Assembly: GCA_017590115.1 (NCBI GenBank)
Contig: JAGGNK010011225.1
Coordinates: 435,387 to 499,386 of the forward strand
Origin: Montifringilla adamsi
Lineage: Eukaryota; Chordata; Aves; Passeriformes; Passeridae
Direction: 5' to 3'
Length of the DNA stretch: 64,000 nt
Position 1 is the stretch's first letter; each line of letters begins with the position of its first letter. The position numbers and the translations under genes are program-made. Shown in pieces: positions 1-12,000 of this stretch. Below the pieces are notes generated by a model that worked only from the letters and a program-made list of their open reading frames with translations, had not been told where the DNA came from and did not search any database.

Positions 1-3000
1 ATCTAGTTTAATGTTCTAATAGTTATCTTTGGGGGTTTGATTCAGGCTTGCTGATGTCCATCAGGCTCTTTCCACTGCTCACAGAGCCAATATCATCAAA
101 TTTTCATTTGGCTTTGGTCACTGCTGCCTGATTTTCAATACACTTTATCATTACACTCACAGCTAGTTTTATTTAGATCAGAACTGTTGATACAGGGATT
201 ATTTAGATTTTTTTTATTAACCTGCACAGCCATTGCTCCTCATAATTAGTGCAGTACATCTGGGAGGTGTTCCAGACAGACCTCTGTGAAGGCAGTCTAG
301 TCCACATTCAAACAGGTATCTTGCCATTTTACAAGAAGAGTTTCTTTCTTTCTTTCTTGACTTTACTATGAGGTCAATAATTTTCCATAAGTTTATGTGA
401 GGAAAAAGTTTGTTGAAACAATATCCAGGGCCTCTTTTTAACAATAATTTTCCTTTGCTATATCTTGCCAAGATTATTTAAGCCTCCCAGTGCATATTTA
501 TAGGAGGCCTGGACAATGATGGAAGGAGGACTCATTTTTTTGAGATCTCATTCAAGAGTCTCAGTATTCCATTGCTTTATTAAAAAGGAGAATTTTTACC
601 CTGCTGTAGCTTTCCGATTCCTGGGAGAAATGTGTTTTCACAGGTTACTCCAAGGTCCATAGTGTAGATATTTACATCCAACAGGCAGTCATGGTGCATG
701 CCTTTACCGTGGTGGATATATTCCAGAGGTGGATCTATGCCAGACCTTTTGCCACTTGCTGGCCCCTCACCTGAGCCGTGCCAGGCTCTGGCAGAGCTCT
801 GTGCTCCCTGTACCAGGGATAAGATTTCAAACCACTGCTGTAAAGCAAATGCAGAGCTCTTCCAAGACAGGCTTGGCTAATGCTGCCTTCAGATGGAACG
901 AGTAGAATATTTACTGGAGGCTATGACACGGCTTTGACTCACCTTTGCCTTCAAGTTTGTCCAGTTTTAAGTGCAGTGGATTTCACTGACAGTTAATTTC
1001 CTTTGTTGCTCGTTAACTCCTGTTCTTCTTGTATTAAATATGGAACAAAGAAAGGAGAAGACATACAGAAGTCAAGACTAGTCATTATGTCTGTTTTCTA
1101 GGCAGAAAGATCTGAACACTCACCAAGAGAGGGCTACAAACCTCTTTGCAAGATTTTGGCACATGCTTAAAGCACTTCTGCTCATTATAACACCAATTAG
1201 AGAGCAGGATATGCCCATGGATGTGTCCTGGGACACTGAAAGAGTCTCAGCCTCCCCAGTGCTAGTACACATCTTCTGTACAGTGACATGCTCCATGGTG
1301 TTTTGCAGCTACATAACAAATTACAGGGTCTGGAACTGGCTCAAGCAAGACAGCAGGCTTGGTGCAGCTGTGGGAGAGAGGTTGGTGTCGGAGAGAACTG
1401 GACTCTGAATCTTGGAAACTGACAATTGGTATTTTTGAGCAGAATACCTCTTCAGATGGGTGAGTCCTGCTCCTACTCAAAATTCACTCAGGAGAGGTGT
1501 GACTGTGGAGAGGCCCTCACTGGCATGACACTTTATGTAGGCTGTGTTCCTTTTGAGATTTCCCAGCAGAGCTCCATCTTATCAGAGAGATGCCAATACA
1601 GGCATCATTCTTCATTTCCTGCAAATAAACTTGCAAGAGGTGAAGCTTTGAGAACAGCCCTCTCCCCTTTCCAAACTGCATTCCCATCAGAAAACTTGGA
1701 GAAGCTATGATAGGAGAAAATTGTTTGGTTTTTCTTTTTTCTTTGGCTGTGTGTTCTCAAACTGTTTTGAAGGGTTTATAAACCAGGGCATGCAGCTTTA
1801 CAATGGATAATCTGCATACTTACTCATTCCCTGACTACAGGCCAGAGGCTTCTCTGTGACAACAAATGAGTTCTGACTGGGCACCAGGTCTGAAAAATAC
1901 ATGTACGCATTGTCACTGCACATCTGGAATTTAGAACTGCTAATGGATATGCTGTGATAGAAAAGAAAAGTGTCTGGCCAATAAACTTGGTTTATATATT
2001 TATTTTAAAAAGCATTACCACATTTCTGGCTAGTAGCCTTTCATCCTCTAGACTTTACACCAGTGCATCTGGAATGCTAAGCAGCTCTTTCAGGGATGCA
2101 GCCACATCCCAAAAAAGCACCTTTTAATTTGAAATAACTTTAAAAACTAATTAAAAAGGAGGAAGGCTTACATACCTAGCCTTGTATATCAGCTCCTACA
2201 ATCTCAGAAACCACAGGTGAGAATTCTCTCTCAGACTCTCTGTCAACCTACTTTACTTTCCAGTGTGCTGCTATGAACCTGTGCAGCTGTCTTTGAATAA
2301 TATGTTTTGACCTCATTACATGTGCAACTCAAAAGAGCAATTGTGAGTTGCTTTTTCCCAGGACTAGCAGTGGAAGTCTGAGCATGTTGAGTTCCTACAA
2401 GTCACTTTGACCCCCTTGTCACCATAATCATTGAACCCTCAGGCAGAGCTCAGCTCAACTTCTGTAGGGGCAGGGATGCCACTTTTGTCAACTCAGCCTC
2501 TCTCCAGTGCTGGGAAATAGCAGTAAAAGAAAGCCTCAGAGACCAGCAAAGAGAGAAAACTGCAAGACTACTGCCTCTCCAGGCTTGCTCATAGGCAGCC
2601 ACCAGAAAAATACATTCCACAATGATACATGAAAAGTATTTCAGCCAAGTTGAAGGCAAGTCTTGTTTACAGACCACCTTTCCAGCTCTGAAGCTCTGCC
2701 AGGGTCAGTGTTTCACATCTTGATGCAGAGGCAATGTGAAAAGCTTCCCCACATAGAGGTTGTCTTTCATCTTATTGATGTTTGCTTCTGTAAATCCCAT
2801 ACCTCTATGCTGTGCACTCTGCACGGAGTATTTTTTAGGCAGGAACCAACTCCAAGCTGATGGCAGTCCCATGTATGTTTAAGCGAGGATTTGTAGGGCT
2901 GGAGTACTGAAAGCCTGGAGAACCAGAGACACATTTTCACTTTCCTCACTCAAGATTAGGAATTAGGCTCAAACTGTGGAACTAGGTGTGAAAGATCAGC

Positions 3001-3150
3001 TTTTTATGATCAGGCCACTCAGATGGCTTATTGGCAGTGGTTTTGATGCCCACATGATGGCATTGCAGGTACATGGAGGATATGAGGAGAAATAATTCAT
3101 GATGCCCTTTCCCATCCATTTTCCACCCAAGCTCCCATGATTGGCTTCAT
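1..3150. other. Intergenic sequence downstream of FHOD3
   Basis: I see no convincing exon, RNA gene or recognisable repeat family here, only a short (TTTC)n run near 341-358. The open frames present are short and lack family features. In mammals the convergent neighbour of FHOD3 is, as I recall, TPGS2. I looked on the plus strand for its C-terminal residues and did not find them, so it probably lies beyond base 1 if synteny holds. Confidence 0.5.
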
Positions 3151-3196
3151 CAACAAAACCAGAACCAGCCCAGTCACTGCTTTATAAAGCTTTATT
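3151..3196 (-). terminator. FHOD3: Candidate distal polyadenylation site of FHOD3
   Basis: Minus strand: AATAAA at 3196-3191, a CA dinucleotide suited to cleavage at 3179-3178 (12-13 nt downstream), then a GT-rich downstream element (ggctggttctggttttgttg, 3170-3151). Signal, cleavage site and G/T-rich element occur in the expected order and spacing for a vertebrate poly(A) site. The short palindrome gctttataaagc lies between signal and cleavage point. This is the most complete such arrangement I noticed below the stop codon. Confidence 0.55.
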
Positions 3197-5191
3197 GCAA
3201 GATGTGTTTACATAACGCTGTAGAGGTGAGCTTTTTAACTACTTATATCAAGAACTTTTGGACACTGGTCTGCAGTCAGTTTTCCATATTGACCCTGCAT
3301 GGCACAGAAAAAAAAAAAAAAAGGTGTGATTGGATCTTTCCAGACAGTAAAGTGGGAAGAGTAAGGGGAGAAGAGAAGATAAAAATAAAATCCCCCCTAG
3401 TTTACACTAAATGTGACAGCTTCTGAAGGATCAACACAAATGGTAGGTGAGCTTGGTGTGTAATAAAATCTTAAAAGAGTAATTCAAGTTCTTTATGAAA
3501 TAGAACAGAAACAAAAATGCATTTTCATGGACAATTGAATTTAACATAGAATGAATTCACCTAAAATGAGAAAATAACAAACAAAACCAAAAACTCAACC
3601 AAAAGGACCTGTAGATAATATCTCTGACCATGCATGGCTTGTTTTTTAAATTACAATTCACAGAATAACACTGCTGGAGAGCCTATTTTACACTATGCTA
3701 CACAGAACATGGAAAAACATGAGTAGTGACATTTACACAATTTTACAGTATTTCTCCTTCGTCTAAGAAACACGTCCTCTTCTACTTTACATTTTTTTTA
3801 CAATTCCCCGCTCACAAAAAAGGACACTATATGCGCAAAAACAGTCTTTAAAAAGGAGAAATGTATCCAATGCTACAAATAAACGTCTTCTTTCACAGAA
3901 GCCTCTGTATTAGATAGTGATTAAACAAAATATATCTCTATCTGCCACTCAATGTGAAATGGACCAATTAGATTTTTTTTTTTTTTGGCATAAACATCAA
4001 ACTATACATCTCTGAAACTCCTTGCTATGTTACTATTGAACTGCTTGCCAAAAACTTCTTGGGGTCACATCTGAAATGCCAATTGAGCCAGTTGCTGTCC
4101 CAGTTGAAGCAAAGGAAGGTGGGCCTTAAATGCTGTTCAAATGTGAATGGTTTTGTGAATGGTTTTCAACAGGTTGCCTACAACCAAACATTTTCTGATT
4201 CAAAACCACTTCAGTTTATTTTCTTTCAGAGCCTGTAAGTACCTGGCAATTTTTCCTCCAGAGGAACATCAACATTCATATTATCAACATTCAATACATT
4301 AAACAAGTATTTCTTGCATCCTGGTGCTGCAAGCACAGAGCCACCATCCGACTGTGTCCCAGGGTCAGGCTGCCCACAGTGCACACTGAGCCTGCCTTGA
4401 AGGTAACGGGAGGATTGGACCATGTGCAGTGAGCTACAGGAGTAAAAAGGAGAGAGGAATATGCTCCTGCTTCTGCCTAACACCCTGCCCCCATGCATTC
4501 TTCGGATAGAGGCAGGCAGTGCATGTGCCTGTCCATGAGCGGCAGTGGAAGGATGAAGGATGAAGGATGTGAAACTGGTGGGCTGGCACCTTGTTCCCAT
4601 TTCATCTCTGTGAAATCAAAGCATTGCAATAGCCACAGCTGCACAGTGAATGTGAACACAGACTACTGCCATCAGCCACACATTTTGGACAGCCACTTGC
4701 TGTGGTTACATCCCCAGGGAGGCTGCTGCAGGGCAGATGCCTGACAAAAGGAACCATTTGCTGCAACTACAATGGCATTGTGCCCCTGGGGGTTTTGGTG
4801 GTTTTTGAAGTCCTCAAATGTAATTTCTCAATAGCTTTTAGTGTTGGCCAGGATACATTTAGAACACAGCACTCCAGGGATTTAAGGTGCTGTCCTGCAG
4901 AACTTTACAGGAGGCCCTTGCTGTTCACTCACATCATGACTGGCTCAAAATTTCTGTTAAATTGGGATAATAACTCAGACCTTGATATTCACATGTGAGT
5001 ATCTATTATGCTAAAGCTAAAGTCTTGTCTATCTACAAAACTGATGTGTTATTTTGCTGACAGAATCAACCACAGCAAGGATTCACTAAAAAAGGGTGAA
5101 AAAGAAAAAAGAGAAAAAGACATGTATTTTTGAAACCATGTTTGAAGCTGCTTCCAGTATTTAAAGGAGAAAGAAAGACCCTCATTAAACC

Positions 5192-5227
<36 letters not shown>

Positions 5228-8200
5228 TTGATTTTGGGTTATGGACAAGGAGCTATCAAACAGAAAGGTCATACATAGCAGCCAAGGGGCTATAAAACAT
5301 CTGGAATCCATGAGCCTGGTGCCTGGCCTGACTGAAAAGTGAAGAGTGATGAATTTAACTTTTGTGAGGGATCTTTTACTCTCGAGCGTGGCACACAAGC
5401 ATTCCCTGGGGGTTTCTTCACCGCAACTGCTACTGAGCATTATCTCCACTTGGGAGTGAGATTATAGAAAGTATTTGCATGCAGTCTGCTTTTAAACATC
5501 AAGTGAGATGAAAGAAAATTAGGATAGCTTCCCTTTGGAGGTTATTTCATGTGCTAAAGCTTATGTCAGCATCCAGATCAGGAAGGCATATGGTGGCAGT
5601 CAAGCAGACACAGTGCTCTGGGCACTGCATCTGCAGCTGACTGTATCTATCGGAAAGGGAAGAGAGGTAGTTATTATGGCTGGAAGTGTTTAAAAACAGC
5701 CTTCATGGATCTCTGAGGGAGAAATGGGAACGTGTTATTACATTGTGTATTCAAGATTTTTATATTTGTCAGGAACCAATCCATATCTCACACAAAACTT
5801 GTCTTAAGTATTACATCCTTATGGTGGGCTCTTCCAGTGATGGAAGGGCAGGCAGCAGCTCAAAACCTGAAGGTTATAACCTCACTAGACAGAGAGAGGC
5901 ATACAGATATAATGAATTCCTCCACTTCATCTGGAATCCAGTAGCTAGATGAAGGGGAACAAATGTTATTCCCACAGTTAGGGCACTCTGGAGGAAATAC
6001 TGCCCCCTTACAGATTAGTCGGTCTTTTTTATCAGGAACCAAAATGGAAATCTCACCTGTAGTTACTGTGCTACACTGTGTCTGATGATCTTGTTGCAAT
6101 AAATGGTGAGGACAGTGGAATTTATCTGACTGTATACTGGTGCATAAACAAGACCAAGTTATTCCTCAGAAAAGTTGCTATCAGTTTTACAGATAGAGAG
6201 CACAAACAGAAAAACAAATGCCATGGAAGAACAGAAACGAAAGAATCTGCCTCACATATAAGATACATCCAGAGAATCTCAAAGAAACCACCTTTCTTTT
6301 TTCCCCCTGAACCTATCCCAAACTATACTATTCCCCATATTTAATGTTCTCCTTGATATAGAGCATATAAAGTTTTGCACAATTTTTGCACAATTTGGAA
6401 AATACATCTGCCCAACTATTAGTAATTCACCAGGTATGGTGTGTTTCAGAGACAGACAGTGTACTATGCTTAAATGAAACACAAATTTGTTCCCTGTTAG
6501 AAAGTGGCCACCAACAGCCAAGTGGTCACCAATTTTGCACATTCAGCATATATTTTAATTAAAATATTATTTTAAAGACTTGTTTGATTTTCTCCCTCCA
6601 ATCAAATATAGGATCTCTGACAGCATAAACGTACTTTGTTGTGTTTTGCTTTTTTTATCACTTAGCAAGTAGCACAGTTCAACATGACCATTTACATTCA
6701 GGGTGTCTTCCTCTTGTTTCAGACTTCAAACACCTCCACGAACCCCCATTACCTTCAGTTCTTTGTTCTAAGCATCCTTAAGCAAGATTTTAAAAATACA
6801 TGGCAGTGAGCAGCACATAAAGATCCACTTTAAAATCCAGATGCTTATAGGTCTTGCCTATTTTACAGTGAAATTAATTATATGCCACTTCTGTTTCCTA
6901 ACCAGCTTCTTCCTTTCCACAGCCTTCAAATACACAACATATTGAATTGATTACCCAACTACTGCCTTCTGTCTACTTGTAAAATTTGCTTTTTAACAAA
7001 TTGAGGGGAAAACCACATCAAACTCAATGCTGTTCTTCAGAACCATTTCTCATTAATGACTTTTGATTCCATGGGAGATTCAAGTCATGGGCAGATAAAG
7101 AATGAAATGTTACAATCAAGAGGGTGGGCAGCATAGGTAGGATGTTCAGCCACAGGTCTCCCTGCAGTGTTGCCAGCTACCTGGCTCTGTCATCACTTGG
7201 ATGCTGTGCTCAATGAAATGTGATGAATGACCATGGTTTCAGAGGTTCATTGTGCTTGGTTCAGCTCTCTTGAACAATCTCCAGTGATTATCCTGTCCTT
7301 AAAGAGAGCAGAGTAGAATAACTTGAAGTACCTGACCAAGCCTGGGTGCCAGAAGCAACATCGCTATGGCATTAGGACCCCAGCATAGACTATTATTTAA
7401 CTCTATTTTCCAAGTGTGTTTTGCAGCCAAAATGAAACCCTGTTACCACGACTAAACTGCTGCAGTTCCTCAGTTAACCAGCTTGAGGAAAGTCTCAGTT
7501 GCTACTGCTGCGCAAACATACCCTTAATCTTAGAGGCTAAGGCAATGGAAAGACACAATCGTGTGCATCATTGAGGATCTATTGGACATATACAGACTTT
7601 GGCTTAAAAAGTTCCCTTTATGTTATTGTTGTTTGCAGTTCTCTTTAAAATACTTCAGCACTGGCTGGGGTGACTGTTCAATTCATCTTCACTGCGGTAT
7701 ATGTCCTCCACTTAAAGGCAGATGAGTTGACTAAAGGTTCTTCAAACATGCTGAGGGCAGTTATAAAAGTCAGTTATAAAACTGTGAGATAAGGGCAAAT
7801 ATATTGGAGTTGTTTACTGTGGTACCCACTCCACTGGTATCAAGGATAATCACAAAAAACCAGTAAAGAACAGCAAAAACACAGCAGGCTTTTTAGCAGG
7901 GCTATTTCATATTCAGATTCATTAAATTGAAATAAAATCACCACCACATTATCTTGCAGCAGAGAAAAGCAGCATGAAGGGCACAGGCAAGTGAACAAAA
8001 CTTCTTGATCTTAGCATCCAAATGCATTTATAGAGTATGTAAAATTGTTGACGTAGATCTCTCTGAAACTGTACAAATGCAGAGTAGAACCACAGCTCAA
8101 CAAGAGGGGGGAATTGTGTTCTCTCCTCTGTGTGCATGCTGCTATGTTCAGTATGGGTGTGCATTAACGCACATGAAATCAGGATACCAAACTCTCCACT

Positions 8201-8964
8201 TGTACTGCAGGCCATGGCCTGCCCCACAGGGTGAATCACACTGAACAACACTGAGTTCCTGCAAACAAGACATTCTTTTCCTCCTGTCCAGGTGGAACAG
8301 TAAGGCTCCACAGTGAAAATCATGGTCCAGCTGGCTTCAGCAAAAGCATGATTTCGCACCATGACTGCATATGTACAGATACATGCACACATGTCCACAC
8401 ATTCATTCTGTACATATACAAAGGTACACACACATTTTTACATTCTTTGGAGGCAAAATAATAAAATACCCAACAAACCACAGGGTTGCACAGACCGTGC
8501 ATCTTTGCTTAATGAATCTACTTGAGGAAAATTTGGGTTGCTGTAACAGGAGTTATTTTGCCTCTTTAAGGACTGTTCCTTGCATTGACAAAACGCCATA
8601 CATTTACAATGACTAAAACAGGGCACAAGGAAAGCCAACGTAAACACAGCTCATATAATGACAGATAACTTAGAGAGCCCCCTCCTACCCACATCAACAC
8701 ACCATGAGAAGAAGAAGCCATGTGCTTTCACTTAGGAACACTCAAATGCTTCCTCAGTTACCATCTGGACACCGTGCTGAGCTGTGGCACACCCTTCTTC
8801 TGCCCTGGATGTGGGGTTTTGCTTTTTGTTGCTTGTTAAAATTGAACTAACAGAGGATGGGATGTTGGGAGCAGCAGAGGAGGCTGGCAGTTCAATGCCA
8901 CGCTGAAGGCTGTCAGCCTGTGTGCTTCAGATGAACGGCTCTTCTTGTGGCCACCTCTGGGATG
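3178..8964 (-). other. FHOD3: Probable FHOD3 3' untranslated region (about 5.8 kb)
   Basis: From the stop codon down to the AATAAA at 3196-3191 I see no splice-bounded coding block and no CR1 copy. This fits one long terminal exon. The region holds a T33 tract on the plus strand (5194-5226), an A-rich run near 3308-3322, and other possible polyadenylation hexamers on the minus strand: AATAAA at 4220-4215, and ATTAAA near 6345 and 6559. Shorter 3' UTR forms are therefore possible. The open frame at 7949-8431 has no recognisable domain and is treated as chance. The full extent is inferred and no transcript evidence is available here. Confidence 0.45.
5194..5226. repeat. T33 homopolymer (A-run in the FHOD3 transcript)
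   Basis: Thirty-three consecutive T's on the plus strand, inside the putative 3' UTR. The mRNA would carry an internal A-run able to prime oligo(dT), which may give false 3' ends in cDNA data. Confidence 0.95.
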
Positions 8965-9047
8965 TCAAACCTGCATCTCAGAAGTGCTGATGAGGCCCAG
9001 TGCTTTGGCTTCTTCTGGTGTTAGCCCACTCTTTAGTGTCCTTCTCA
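8965..9047 (-). CDS. FHOD3: FHOD3 terminal coding exon with stop codon (26 codons)
   Basis: The coding part is 83 nt. Two bases complete Leu456, then [18 protein letters not shown] and ISTSEMQV, then TGA at 8967-8965. This matches the FHOD tail, which I recall as [19 protein letters not shown] in mammals. The acceptor reads ...gactgtgcag, with AG at 9049-9048. The segment falls below the usual open-frame length cutoff and was found by searching for the tail encoded after RANRKS. Thr459 is the third position of the Ser/Ser/Thr pattern seen in FHOD1. It lies 14 kb from the preceding exon. The last residues, EMQV, differ from the ELQL I recall for mammals. Confidence 0.95.
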
Positions 9048-12000
9048 CTGCACAGTCGTGAATTCCAAAAGCAGACAAAACCAAAAAAACCCAAACAAAA
9101 CAAAACAAAGCAAAAAACAACAAAGAAAATGCAAACAATTAGAATCAGTAATTACACAAGACTTTCAGCTGCAAATCCCCTGTTAACATGCAAGCTCAAT
9201 CAAATCAATAGTTGCTATCTATTTAGGGCCTCAAGTTCAGAAACACTGAGTAATGCCCTATGCCAAACTCATGGGAGCATCAACAGCAACTCCAAACAGG
9301 CAAAAATACATTTGTCATTTGACATTTAGTCAACAAAAAGTTTTAAGAAAAAATACCCCAGCTTTTTAAGATTTTTTTTTTCTCTGAAATCGTGTCAGTT
9401 GATTTTCAGTCCATAGCAAGTATCATCTGCCCTATTATTTTATAATTTCATAAGAATTTTTTAAAAGAGCTTTGGGATCTTTATAGGGATCTATTGAATT
9501 TATCACTATTAAATCATTTGAGAATCTTTTAATTTGTAAAATTCTCTCCCCACAGAGTTAAAAGACTATAAAAATAACTATAGTTGATTAAAATCATTAA
9601 AATGACTGTTTCATACATGCTTCCCTTTCTTTTGTAATGTTCCCCCATCCCAGTGCCATTTGTGTCATCTTTGCTTTGATACTCTGCAGCATTTTAGCTG
9701 AATTTAAATGACCAATGTAAGCCAAAATCTTGTTTCTTAATTTTCCATAGAGCGTTCTGAACACTAGCCCCGACAAGAGTTTTAAAATTTGTGATTGCCT
9801 TTTTTATTCAGAAACAAGTGACTGTGTGACTGCACAAATTGAGCATCAGTGTCCTCCTAATTTTACTGGTGCTTTGATTTCCAGGTGGATGGACTTCAAT
9901 TCAAGACAAAAGTGGGGTGTTCACTCTTTAATGTTCCTTAAGTACAAAATGCACATTGAGAAGTCCAAGCTTCATGCAAAGCATACACAGTGACTTAATA
10001 TTGAACAGAATATATTTGGAGCCTAGAAACAATGAACTCTAGAGGAAACTAATCTTAGAGAAACCAATTGCAAAGAGTGGTCAAGGAGTTCTTGCATCAT
10101 TTAGCACAATTAAGGTATCTCATTTAGTGAGATATTCAGTCCATGTAACTGAAACTGGGTGGTCACACTCAAGGGTTGAGCAGGAGTAAGAGAAGGGAAT
10201 GGATTGGCATAGAAAACAAGGGGATAAGATAAAGGAAGAATATGGCATATCTGAACATTTGATAACATGCAGGTTGAATGAATGCAATCTATTTTTTATT
10301 GTCAAACCACTTTCATCAGATACTGATGTTAATCAAATGAGCTGAGAATGCCACATTTCTAGTTCCTCCATTATCACACCCTTACTTGAAAACTTTTTTC
10401 CAAAACTCACTCCTTTCTCCTAGTTTATTTCTATTATTAAACACCACCAGGGTCTGCATGACAGCCTTTTAGGATACCCAGCTTTTCCTACAGTACTGAT
10501 CAGCAACATCTCCCAAGTTTACCAGTACTTAGCTTTAAGCACTACAAGGTTAAATGAAACTGACAAAGCTAAGTTTAAAAAAGACCAAAAAAAATACTAC
10601 CAGGAAAGAAGTAAACGTCAGAAAATGCTCTGGTCTCCTTGGTAAAGAATAGCCAACAGGACTTTTGAGTCAGTTTTTATCACTGGCACTCTTTCTGGCT
10701 TCTCAGATTTGATATCCATAGTGTCCATGATGACAAGTGTAATTTCTGGACATATGCTGTGGAATACCTTAGGATCTTAGTGTCTCAGTGAATCACCCAA
10801 TGCTTATTTCTATATCAAAATGAACTGTATGAGGAGTGGAATGGAAGAAAAAAAATCCAAGAAAGCTGCAGTAGAAACATTTCTGTCATATTAAACCTAA
10901 AGATTTCCCTGTGTATTTCACTTGCTTAGCTGTCTACACTGCCTCTCCCCTGAATGCTTTTTTTCTTTACCCTCTGTAACATCAGCAGCCAAACGTGGAC
11001 TATAGCTTGTTTGGCCACCAGACAATAGTGTCATGCTAAAAAATACAGGGCACCCAGCTTGCCCAGGGTGGCAGGCTAGATGACATTTCTACTTCCTGCT
11101 AATGTAAAAGTGAACCGGAAAACCAAATGTGGAACAAATTTCCATGTTTTAGACACTTCTGTGGAAGTGTCAAACCAAATGTATTCAGGACTGCTCTCAC
11201 ACATATCTCCAGCTCTCTCAGACCACAGTCACTAACTCAGTCACTCACTCACTCACTCACTCATTCACTCACATTTTCAAACTGAGCACAGTAACTACTG
11301 TAAAACAAAGCTATTTTTTTCTTGTCAGACTGGAAGAGAACAAATTGTTATTCCTGTTTGTAAACATTTCACAGGAACTGATGTACTCTGCTAACACTGG
11401 TTAGGTATTGGACTAAGCTAAATTCTTCTTTTATTTATGATAAGATAAATCTGGAGAAACCTTCTTTAGGTCAGTACAATTGCTACTGCATGAATAATTG
11501 AGCTGAGACTCTATGTAAAGGAGAATGAGGGCCTCTGTAAATTCTACCAAGCAGAACACAGTTGCTAAATTCCTCCATCAGCATGAGTAAGAGAATTACT
11601 AGTTTACTAGGAAAAGCCAAATGGATCTACAATAATATATAGGTTTCTTTGAAGTAAACTACAGGAGTTTATATTCAGAAACCATAATTAGGAGTTAAAA
11701 TACCATGGTAGAAATCATCTTCATGGAAAAGCAAGTAGTCTTCTTTATGTTAAACAATATAAGTCTCTGAATCTCCAAATGCCTACCTATCAAACATACT
11801 AAGTATTAGACTGACATGCTTTTGTTTTAACCCTTTTATGACTGAAGGAAAGAAATCCTGTATGCAGCAGTTGGTAAAGGTGAGTGCCATGTTCTGGGTT
11901 TGCTGTATGATTCACACAAGAAGTCTGAAGGCCAACCCCACACTTGTATTTTTGGTGCCACTGCAAAACAACTTGGAATGGCAATATTCAATGAATTGCT

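Noticed and set aside
1..3150. Search for the 3' end of a convergent TPGS2 gene
   Set aside because: No stretch on the plus strand resembled the TPGS2 C-terminus, so no feature was called.
7949..8431. 160-codon open frame on the minus strand
   Set aside because: It lies in the probable FHOD3 3' UTR, has no family features, and overlaps low-complexity CA/TG-rich sequence (acacatgtccacacattc).
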